Assembly: GCA_051647125.1 (NCBI GenBank) | Contig: JBOFDP010000106.1 | Span: 1-5,707 of the forward strand | Origin: JBOFDP01 sp051647125 | GTDB taxonomy: Bacteria; Bacteroidota; Bacteroidia; Chitinophagales; Chitinophagaceae | DNA length: 5,707 nt | Direction: 5' to 3' | Shown: one piece after another, positions 1 through 5,340 of the stretch | Position numbering within the stretch: position 1 is the stretch's first letter | Layout: every line of letters begins with the position of its first letter | Program-made: the position numbers and the translations under genes | The notes under the pieces: model-generated | Told to the model about the DNA's origin: nothing | Seen by the model: only the letters and a program-made list of their open reading frames with translations | Databases searched by the model: none

Positions 1-1
1 A

Positions 2-184
2 GCTGTGCGTACAGAAGCTATTAAGAGTTTGGGACGTTTAAAAGCAGGACAGAGAATTTTAGAATACAAAGCAACAAACGATCCGGAAGCTATTGTCCGA
101 AGAGAAGCCAAAAACGCCCTTAAAAATTTTGAACCAACCGAAGAAGAAGCCATAATGCAAAATGATATGGAAAACCAAAATTAA
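2..184 (+). CDS. HEAT-repeat-like protein, C-terminal end (5' truncated by window)
   Basis: Reading from base 2, an open frame with no interruption runs to TAA at 182-184 and gives 60 residues; the start lies before the window. The segment has the helix-turn-helix rhythm of a HEAT-type repeat: AVRTEAIKSLGRL, a turn, then a second unit around NDPEAIVRREAKNALKNF, where the pattern D-x-x-x-x-V-R-x-x-A-x-x-A-L is typical of HEAT/PBS-lyase-like repeats. It ends in an acidic, Gln/Asn-rich tail (EPTEEEAIMQND...). HEAT repeats are protein-protein interaction scaffolds, so no enzymatic role can be assigned from this end. No signal or membrane segment is visible in the part present. No hairpin follows the stop, so its transcript may continue through the decayed gene to the terminator at 1194-1228. 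The sequence is somewhat richer in GC codons than the AT-rich region after it. The frame is well supported; the HEAT assignment is moderate because only one to two repeats can be seen. Confidence 0.7.
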   Translation, partial: AVRTEAIKSLGRLKAGQRILEYKATNDPEAIVRREAKNALKNFEPTEEEAIMQNDMENQN

Positions 185-240
185 TCAAATTTTTCTAGTA
201 CCAAGTTTCCTAAAATAGATTACCATAAGAGAAGTCAGCC

Positions 241-1195
241 ATGACTACAGTTGTGGATCAATTTTTATTTCCCAGTTATCAACGTGAGTATGTATGGTGT
301 TATGAGGAAATTAAAAATTTATATGAAGACCTATTAAAAAATGTTAATACACCGAATATAGAGCATTTTTTAGGAACTATTGTACTGTCTCTATCCCAAA
401 ACACACCTTATATTATTGATGGTCAACAAAGAATAACAACTGTATTTATGCATTGGCTGAACGTTCTTCAAACTCAAAATATCCTCTTTTATATTCCAGT
501 GATTGCTGTCTCAAGCTTCCCGTTTATGATAGTAATAAAAATTTTTCTCACAATTATTAAACCAACAAAAACCTACCCCAGAAACTATGAACCAAGATAA
601 CTTAGCAAGAGTATTCTCTGATATACAAAAAGAAACTAATACCCTATCGCCTGAACAAGTAGATTTATACCTAAGTATTTTAGAAAAAATGAATATTTTA
701 ATTTTTCGAGAAAATAATAACCTACAAGCTATTTGTATCTTTCAAAGAGTAAATAACAGTTGAAAGCCTTTAGTATTTCGTGGTTATTCAAATTAGATGC
801 AATAGATACAGGTTTATTTAAAAATACTATTCAAATAAATATCTAAAATTAGAGCATTCTGATAAAGGAAAGCTCGATCTTTATTGAAGAGTACTCTAAA
901 TGTTTTTATTATATTACTACTAAAATACAATTTTCATTCTTACGATAAAAAAAAGAGTATAGATTATTTGTTTCTTTGACACTATTATACCTATTCCAAA
1001 TCATTTGATATTCTATCCCAACATCAATTTGTTAAATCTGCAATGACTCAAAAGACACCTTAAAGAAACGTCCCCTATACAATGGAAGACTGTTTGATCG
1101 ATTATATTGAGGATCTTCTCTCTTTCTTTAAAACAATAAAAAATGTTTATGATAGAAGTAAAAAAGAATTGGTAATAATTTTTAAAAATCTATAA
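241..1195 (+). pseudogene. Decayed DUF262/GmrSD-type restriction/defence gene
   Basis: The first ~80 codons (241-480) carry family hallmarks: FPSYQREYVW at residues 10-19 (family: IPxYQRxYxW), HFLGTIVL at 42-49, and IIDGQQRITT at 58-67 (family: DGQQRLTT, the nucleotide-binding core of the GmrS-like DUF262 domain). The frame then loses family-like sequence. Plausible continuations are in other frames: LKLPVYDSNKNFS in frame 3 (about 507-545; family pRLxLxxxDxxxF), SQLLNQQ through ICIFQRVNNS in frame 2 (about 548-760; family FERVNNRGxPLS) ending in TGA 761-763, then AFSISWLFKLDA in frame 1 from 766. Stops follow at 844, 850, 946 and 1006. A frame-2 segment from about 1001, with a stop at 1061, ends in a 37-codon piece (1082-1195) whose TAA abuts the terminator. 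About 318 codons are covered. GmrSD proteins cut modified DNA, and related DUF262 proteins act in phage defence, but this copy cannot be functional as one protein. ATG 241 is the first possible start after an in-frame TAA at 226-228. DUF262 identity is strong; the 3' end beyond about 850 is inferred. Confidence 0.8.
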
Positions 1196-1228
1196 AATCC
1201 AACCAAGGTGATTACTTGGTTGGATTTT
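1194..1228 (+). terminator. Rho-independent terminator, 14-bp perfect stem
   Basis: The left arm AAAATCCAACCAAG (1194-1207) pairs perfectly with CTTGGTTGGATTTT (1215-1228) around the 7-nt loop GTGATTA. The right arm ends in a TTTT run. The stem overlaps the last bases of the final open segment of the DUF262 remnant, so it is best read as that gene's original terminator. It also isolates the operon promoter at 1354 from upstream transcription. The arm is A-rich on the other side, so it could work in both directions. Confidence 0.85.
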
Positions 1229-1353
1229 CTTGCCAAATCTCCAACGCTTTAATAAATGAGATATCTATTTTATTCTTCTTAGTTTAAATAGTATTTTAAT
1301 CTACAATAACAATCCTACAAGGTAATAATTAAGATTCCTTACTATCTATTCTC

Positions 1354-1382
1354 TTGACATATTTAAATTATTATAATAGAAT
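1354..1382 (+). promoter_or_regulatory. Sigma-70-type promoter of the dehydrogenase/PfoR-like operon
   Basis: A perfect -35 TTGACA (1354-1359) is followed by a 17-bp spacer and a -10 TAGAAT (1377-1382, one mismatch to TATAAT). Transcription should start near 1389-1391, giving a short leader of about 23 nt that includes the AAGGAG ribosome binding site at 1401-1406. A second -10-like TATAAT at 1372-1377 is only 12 bp from the -35 and is less likely to be used. No clear operator palindrome overlaps the promoter. Confidence 0.8.
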
Positions 1383-1412
1383 AAACTGAGAAAAATTTTT
1401 AAGGAGAATAGT

Positions 1413-2369
1413 ATGAAAGAGAATGTACGAAGAATTGCTATCATAGGTACAGGTCTAGTGGGTTCCACTTGTGCTTATGCTTTAGTAAATCAAGAAGTTT
1501 GTGATGAACTTTATTTGATTGATCTTAATTATAGCAAGGCTGAAGGTGAGGCTTGGGATATTTCACAAAGTAATGCATTTATGCCGAAAAGAACAAAAGT
1601 TATTGCTTCAGATTATTCTGTATGTAAAGATTTAGATATTATTATCTTTACAGCTAGTGGTCCTCCTCCTAAACAAGAGCAAACACGTCTAGATATGTTA
1701 GATACAGGAATTAATATTGCTGATGAAGTTGTTACTAAAGTAATGAAAAATGGATTCAATGGTATTTTTATCGTTGTATCAAATCCTGTCGATATTGTTA
1801 CCTATTTTATCTATAAAAAAAGTGGACTTCCTAGTAATCAAGTGATAGGAACTGGAACATCTATCGATACAGCTCGTTTAAAATTCTTTTTATCAGATAT
1901 TTGTGATAATATTGATTTTCGATCTATCGATGGTTTTTGTATTGGTGAACACGGAGATTCTCAGATAATAGTATGGAGTACCGTTCGTATTGGAGGTGTT
2001 CCTTACTTAAGTTTACGTAATTCTAATCCAGAATGTTATGCTCAAATAAATTTAGAAGAAATTCATACAAAAGTAATCCGTGCTGGTTGGGAAATTTATG
2101 ATAGAAAAGGTACAACATACTATGGCATTGGAGCCGCAGTTGTAGATATTATTAAAGCAATATTCTATGATGAACGAAGAGTACTTCCTATTTCCGCATT
2201 TCTAGATAATACCTATGGAGAAAAAGATATTTATACGGGTGTTCCAGTAATATTAGGAAAAAAAGGTATTGAAAAAGTCATTGAACTAGAATTGACTATA
2301 GATGAGAAAGAAAAGTTTCAAGCTTCAAATAAAGTCATACGAGAATACATAGCAAAAATTAAAAAATAA
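1413..2369 (+). CDS. L-lactate/2-hydroxyacid dehydrogenase (LDH/MDH superfamily)
   Basis: Predicted cytosolic NAD-dependent enzyme interconverting a 2-oxoacid and its L-2-hydroxyacid. The 318-residue length is normal for bacterial L-LDH. The Rossmann motif GTGLVG is at residues 12-17, and D37 at the end of strand 2 favours NAD over NADP. The active-site loop ends in QTR (R92, matching catalytic Arg109 of LDH); NPVDIVTY is at 124-131; GTGTSIDTAR at 147-155 holds D152 and R155 (Asp168, Arg171); GEHGDS at 178-183 holds the catalytic H180 (His195). T235 in KGTTYYGIG matches Thr246. The odd point is the loop PPPKQEQTR: position 86, six before R92, is proline where LDHs have Gln102 (pyruvate specificity) and malate dehydrogenases have Arg. 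The enzyme is therefore probably active, but its substrate is uncertain and may be a larger 2-oxoacid. AAGGAG sits 6 bases before ATG 1413. It is first in an operon with the PfoR-like gene, 9 bp downstream. The family assignment is firm; the lactate assignment is not. Confidence 0.93.
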   Translation: MKENVRRIAIIGTGLVGSTCAYALVNQEVCDELYLIDLNYSKAEGEAWDISQSNAFMPKRTKVIASDYSVCKDLDIIIFTASGPPPKQEQTRLDMLDTGINIADEVVTKVMKNGFNGIFIVVSNPVDIVTYFIYKKSGLPSNQVIGTGTSIDTARLKFFLSDICDNIDFRSIDGFCIGEHGDSQIIVWSTVRIGGVPYLSLRNSNPECYAQINLEEIHTKVIRAGWEIYDRKGTTYYGIGAAVVDIIKAIFYDERRVLPISAFLDNTYGEKDIYTGVPVILGKKGIEKVIELELTIDEKEKFQASNKVIREYIAKIKK

Positions 2370-2378
2370 GGACCGAAT

Positions 2379-3386
2379 ATGAACTCGTTAGATTATATTA
2401 AAGATAGGATTTTTAAAGGTTCAGCAGGGCTATCTCAAGGTATTTTTGTTATGTTAGGTATTGGTTTACTGTTAAAAAATATTGGAGTGATAATTGATTT
2501 TCAGCCATTAATAACAATAGGTATCGTAACCGTTCAATTAGTAGCTCCGGCAATTGGTGCAGGAATTGCTTTTTCTTTAGGTTCTAATTTTTTAACAATT
2601 CTATCATCTATAGTAGCTGCAACTATCGGTGCCGCTGCTCTAACTATAACTCCGGAAGGTATCAAAATTGTAACAGGCGAGCCTGTAGGTGCAACTTTAG
2701 CTGCTATCGTAGCCACTTTCATTGGGAAAAAAATTTCTGGAAAAACTCCTCTTGATATGATGGTTATTCCTCTAACCTCTGTACTTATAGGAGGATTGTT
2801 CGGTTTATATATTTCTAAAATTACTACTCCTCTTTTGATAGAATTAGGGGGACTCATTACTCATGCAACTACTTTTAATGCAATTATTTCATCTATTGTG
2901 ATCGCAATAGCTTGGGGAATTTTTGTGATGTCTCCTGCTTCATCAGTTATGCTTGCCTTAGCACTAAATCTTAACCCTATGGCTTCAGCTGCTGCACTTA
3001 TTGGATGTACAGCACATTTTATAGGATTTACTATTATGTCTTATAAAAAAGCTTCTCCTGGAGCTCTTATGGCAATTTTCTTATGTACTCCTAAAGTACA
3101 GATGCCTAATGTTACAAAAAATCCTATGCTTCTTATTCCACCCAGTATAGCAGCAGCAATTACAGCTCCAATTGTAGTTAATATCTTCGGACTAACAACT
3201 AGCAAAGAAATCGCCGGTATGGGATTAAGTTCTTTTGTTGCTCCTCTAAACCTATTTATCGAAGGTGGGTTTCATACTTTAGGTATATTTTTACTAGGAG
3301 TAGGATTATGTGGTATTATTTCTTATATTATTTATATGATAATGAAAAAAATGGGAATCATATCCTCGTCCGATCTAGTAATGTAA
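2379..3386 (+). CDS. PfoR-like membrane protein, PTS_EIIC_2 family
   Basis: A 335-residue, very hydrophobic integral membrane protein, with roughly nine to ten membrane segments that span most of residues 15-325. Landmarks match the PTS_EIIC_2/PfoR family: VTGEPVGATLAA (98-109), GKTPLDMMVIPLTS (121-134), MSPASSVMLALALNLNP (184-200), AALIGCTAHFIGF (205-217) and VQMPNVTKNPMLLIPP (240-255). The family resembles the sugar-translocating IIC unit of phosphotransferase systems but stands alone. No IIA or IIB domain, and no phosphorylatable His/Cys partner, is fused or encoded next to it. The namesake, PfoR of Clostridium perfringens, was described as a positive regulator of perfringolysin O, although the protein is plainly a membrane protein. 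The start ATG 2379 is set by TAAGGA at 2367-2372, which overlaps the dehydrogenase stop codon and lies 6 bases upstream, so the two genes are probably translationally coupled. Joint action with the dehydrogenase suggests uptake, efflux or sensing of that enzyme's substrate or product; this is inference. No good terminator follows until 3592-3635. Confidence 0.88.
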   Translation: MNSLDYIKDRIFKGSAGLSQGIFVMLGIGLLLKNIGVIIDFQPLITIGIVTVQLVAPAIGAGIAFSLGSNFLTILSSIVAATIGAAALTITPEGIKIVTGEPVGATLAAIVATFIGKKISGKTPLDMMVIPLTSVLIGGLFGLYISKITTPLLIELGGLITHATTFNAIISSIVIAIAWGIFVMSPASSVMLALALNLNPMASAAALIGCTAHFIGFTIMSYKKASPGALMAIFLCTPKVQMPNVTKNPMLLIPPSIAAAITAPIVVNIFGLTTSKEIAGMGLSSFVAPLNLFIEGGFHTLGIFLLGVGLCGIISYIIYMIMKKMGIISSSDLVM

Positions 3387-3591
3387 TTTTTAAAATATTA
3401 CATTTATCTTTCAAATATAATCTATATTTTTACTATTAGTAGCGTAAAGTTTTTAATATAAAAATAATATAAGAATCACTATTTTTATTCTCGATACTTG
3501 CTTTTTTGGATTTTATGAACCAAGCTCAAAACTCTTATTGATTCTTATATTATCAGCTATATAGGTCGATTTGGGACAAATATAACACTAG
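3387..3591. other. Gene-free segment after the PfoR-like gene; possible long 3' UTR or ncRNA
   Basis: No open frame with a ribosome binding site was found on either strand. The only hairpin at the gene end (AATGTAAT 3380-3387 with ATTACATT 3397-3404) is a weak 8-bp AT stem with a poor T-tract, so operon transcripts probably run on to the palindrome at 3592-3635. The segment contains the 15-nt inverted repeat annotated at 3464-3553. No convincing promoter for a separate RNA is visible. Confidence 0.5.
3464..3553. repeat. 15-nt perfect inverted repeat enclosing 60 nt
   Basis: ATAATATAAGAATCA at 3464-3478 is exactly complementary to TGATTCTTATATTAT at 3539-3553. The 60 bases between include the less AT-rich stretch GGATTTTATGAACCAAGCTC, with a possible inner TTGG/CCAA pairing. 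The whole could fold as a roughly 90-nt hairpin in RNA, or mark the ends of a small MITE-like element. No target-site duplication is visible at the edges, which argues against a recent insertion. No family is recognised. Confidence 0.55.
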
Positions 3592-3635
3592 AATTAATAA
3601 AGTACCGTAAGTATACTTACGGTACTTTATTAATT
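3592..3635. terminator. 44-nt perfect palindrome, likely bidirectional terminator
   Basis: The arm at 3592-3613 (AATTAATAAAGTACCGTAAG, then TA) is the exact reverse complement of 3614-3635. As RNA this gives a stem of about 20 bp with a 4-nt TATA loop; the GC-containing core is GTACCGTAAG/CTTACGGTAC, flanked by A-rich and U-rich arms. Each strand therefore looks like a hairpin followed by a U-rich tail. No gene ends close by on either strand, so it most likely ends the PfoR-like operon transcript about 205 nt after its stop codon, or an unannotated RNA. An uninterrupted palindrome could instead be a protein-binding site, but that is less likely. Confidence 0.75.
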
Positions 3636-3680
3636 AGGATATTCAGAAGAATGATTATATCAAAAAATTATAAGGTCTAC

Positions 3681-3708
3681 TTGACAAGAATATATAGTAT
3701 GATATAAT
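3681..3708 (+). promoter_or_regulatory. Sigma-70-type promoter for the lipoprotein gene
   Basis: TTGACA (3681-3686), a 16-bp spacer and TATAAT (3703-3708) are both perfect consensus hexamers. The predicted start is near 3715, about 210 nt before the lipoprotein ATG at 3925. It is the only gene-proximal promoter with a recognisable -35 in the region; other TATAAT strings (for example 3903-3908) have no -35 and lie too close to the ribosome binding site. Confidence 0.7.
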
Positions 3709-3714
3709 ATAATT

Positions 3715-3924
3715 ACTATAAAATTAATAACGAAATAGTGGTAAATTTTTTATCTTAATATAAGATTCAAACAATTATGTTAAATAATAGAAAAACTTTA
3801 AATAGACTATAATAATATAGATTACTGTAATTAAATCCAATCTTTATTATATACTTTCATAAGAGTAAGATTAATTATTAAATAATTATCAAAAAATAAA
3901 AATATAATATTAAGGAGTATTTAT
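3715..3924 (+). promoter_or_regulatory. Long AT-rich 5' leader of the lipoprotein gene, no known riboswitch recognised
   Basis: If the promoter at 3681-3708 is used, the mRNA has a leader of about 210 nt, against about 23 nt for the dehydrogenase operon. Only small AT hairpins are visible: ATCTTA/TAAGAT (3752-3757 with 3761-3766) and an interrupted pairing of AATCTT with AAGATT around 3838-3874. No terminator-like hairpin, leader peptide or known riboswitch motif is seen. AAGGAG at 3912-3917 is the ribosome binding site. Confidence 0.4.
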
Positions 3925-4731
3925 ATGTTCACTAGAATATGTTTCATTTTTTTATTGGTTGTTTCTTGTACTCAAAAAACAACGGATATTGTTAGTTCAG
4001 CATCGGAGACAGAAACGGATGCAAAAACATCAGCTACTGTAGTACCACAAAATTTAGTATTTGTTTCTCAGCCAAAAGGGTTTACTGCTAATAATAAGAA
4101 AAAGGTTTTATTTGTATTAGGAGATCCAAGAGATTATAGTGTTTTATCCTATATGTCTTATAAAACCATAGAATACCTTGAACAGCAGGGTTTTGAAGTT
4201 GAACTAAGAGATCTATACAAAATGAATTGGAATCCTATTTTATCTGAAGAAGAATTTTATTACCAAAAAGACGGGGAAGGAACTATTCCAGAAGAACTTC
4301 TTGTTGAGCAACAGTTAGTTACGAAAGCAGATTATATTATTTTTTCTTACCCAAATTGGCATGACACTCCGATAGCTATCGTTAAAGGGTATATGGAACG
4401 GGTTTTTGCTTCAGGATTTGCTTATACTTCTACACCACAAGGACCAAAAGGGCTTCTTGAAGGAAAAGCTATCTTTACCATAATGAATGCTGGATTTTTA
4501 GGTGGTGGAAGAGGTGATATGGGAGATGGACGTGTTGATAAAAGAGCTTGGGATTCCTATATGGGTGCCTTTAAAGTATTGGATGATGATACCGCCCGAT
4601 GGTGGGGAATGGAAAATCTCGGTCGTTTTGTCAATGATAGAAATCCACAAAATGAATCACCAACTTACGCTACAGAACTTCAAGATCTGCATACGGATCT
4701 TACGAATCATTTAAGAAAAACTTTTTTATAA
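3925..4731 (+). CDS. Exported lipoprotein with NAD(P)H:quinone-oxidoreductase-like flavodoxin fold
   Basis: The 268-residue protein starts with a short signal (MFTR then a hydrophobic stretch, residues 5-13) ending in the lipobox VVSC, so C15 should be the lipidated N-terminus. A Ser/Thr/Glu-rich linker (about 16-45) precedes a Flavodoxin_2/NQO1-like domain from about residue 58. KKKVLFVLGDPRDYSVLS (58-75) is strand 1 plus the flavin-phosphate loop, with aspartate (D67) where the family usually has His. DLYKMNWNPILSEEEF (96-111), ADYIIFSYPNWHDTP (135-149), KGYMERVFASGFAY (154-167) and LLEGKAIFTIMNAG (177-190) follow the family order closely. Family members reduce quinones, azo dyes or regulate K+ efflux systems with bound FMN or FAD, normally in the cytosol, so export is unusual. 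Thr follows the lipid Cys; an inner-membrane-retention Asp is absent. AAGGAG lies 7 bases before ATG 3925. The gene is transcribed alone, with its own promoter and terminator. The fold is well supported; cofactor, substrate and location are inferred. Confidence 0.88.
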   Translation: MFTRICFIFLLVVSCTQKTTDIVSSASETETDAKTSATVVPQNLVFVSQPKGFTANNKKKVLFVLGDPRDYSVLSYMSYKTIEYLEQQGFEVELRDLYKMNWNPILSEEEFYYQKDGEGTIPEELLVEQQLVTKADYIIFSYPNWHDTPIAIVKGYMERVFASGFAYTSTPQGPKGLLEGKAIFTIMNAGFLGGGRGDMGDGRVDKRAWDSYMGAFKVLDDDTARWWGMENLGRFVNDRNPQNESPTYATELQDLHTDLTNHLRKTFL

Positions 4732-4736
4732 ATTAA

Positions 4737-4773
4737 AAAAATAACTCCTTCTTTATGAGAAGGAGTTATTTTT
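4737..4773 (+). terminator. Rho-independent terminator of the lipoprotein gene
   Basis: The left arm AAAAATAACTCCTTCT (bases 4737-4752) pairs over 16 bp with AGAAGGAGTTATTTTT (4758-4773) around the 5-nt loop TTATG. It begins 6 bases after the stop codon and ends in a run of five T. The symmetry of the A and T tracts means it could also stop transcription arriving on the minus strand. Confidence 0.9.
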
Positions 4774-5340
4774 AGGAAATAATAGTAATAAACATAATAT
4801 CAAAATCGGCGATAGTAGAGGTTTTATATATTTAATCGAAAAACTTTAGATGGAAAATAAAGTCTTTAAATAAGTAATATAATAAACTTATAGAACAATT
4901 TTTAAATTCTTTAGACAGTAATAAAGATAAAGAAATACACTTATTCCATCATCAAGTAAAGTGTTTAAATAAACTATAAATGAGAATAATATAATAGAGA
5001 TTATTATATTAGAGAACGTATTAGTATTCTATATTGAGAATATTATCTAAAAAAATTAAGGACATTGGTATTAAAAACTCATTCTTTATAATTCTAGGTT
5101 TTTAAGAAATATCTACAAAATATGTTCTTGATAAAAATCAAATCTAGTGTATTGTAAATAATAAAAAAAATATTTGCTAAGTCTTTTTTATAATATTTGT
5201 CCTTTAATTTCTATATTTACCGACAACAGTTTAAAATCCCGACTTTTCTTTTTACTTGATAATATTTTTTAAGATAGCTTATAGTAATACTTATAATCGA
5301 TTCATTGATCAAAAGAAATATAACAATACACTAAGAGAAA
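4774..5340. other. Long AT-rich spacer between converging genes; only ORF scraps
   Basis: About 570 bases with frequent stops in all frames and no ribosome-binding-site-led ORF. A start-less frame-3 segment at 4878-4979 (about 33 codons, including EQFLNSLDSNKDKEIHLFHH) has a protein-like composition and may be a gene remnant, but it matches nothing I recognise. An all-AT 10-bp hairpin lies at 4987-5011 (TAATATAATA/TATTATATTA, loop GAGAT). TTGATA (5256-5261) with TATAGT (5280-5285, 18-bp spacer) resembles a promoter but points into the oppositely oriented channel gene. No clear terminator for the minus-strand gene was seen. Confidence 0.6.

Noticed and set aside
1171..1330. Repeated string GGTAATAATT at 1171-1180 and 1321-1330
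   Set aside because: A 10-base match in AT-rich sequence is expected by chance and the flanks do not match.
1372..1377. TATAAT as the -10 of the dehydrogenase promoter
   Set aside because: Only 12 bp from the TTGACA -35; TAGAAT at 1377-1382 has the ideal 17-bp spacing.
2534..2857. 107-codon open frame on the minus strand
   Set aside because: It is antisense to the PfoR-like gene, has no ribosome binding site, and its Ile/Pro/Val-rich translation is the shadow of a hydrophobic membrane protein.
3380..3404. Hairpin AATGTAAT/ATTACATT at the end of the PfoR-like gene
   Set aside because: Only 8 bp with a single GC pair and a broken T-tract; too weak to call as a terminator in this AT-rich background.
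3903..3908. TATAAT directly upstream of the lipoprotein gene
   Set aside because: No -35 partner, and the implied start would fall inside the ribosome binding site.
3387..3924. Possible tRNA, CRISPR array or known riboswitch in the intergenic region
   Set aside because: No cloverleaf with CCA-type arms, no regularly spaced repeats, and no recognisable riboswitch core was found on reading both strands.
4502..4714. 70-codon open frame on the plus strand, frame-shifted inside the lipoprotein gene
   Set aside because: The overlapping lipoprotein frame has clear family motifs across this stretch; this frame has no ribosome binding site or recognisable sequence.
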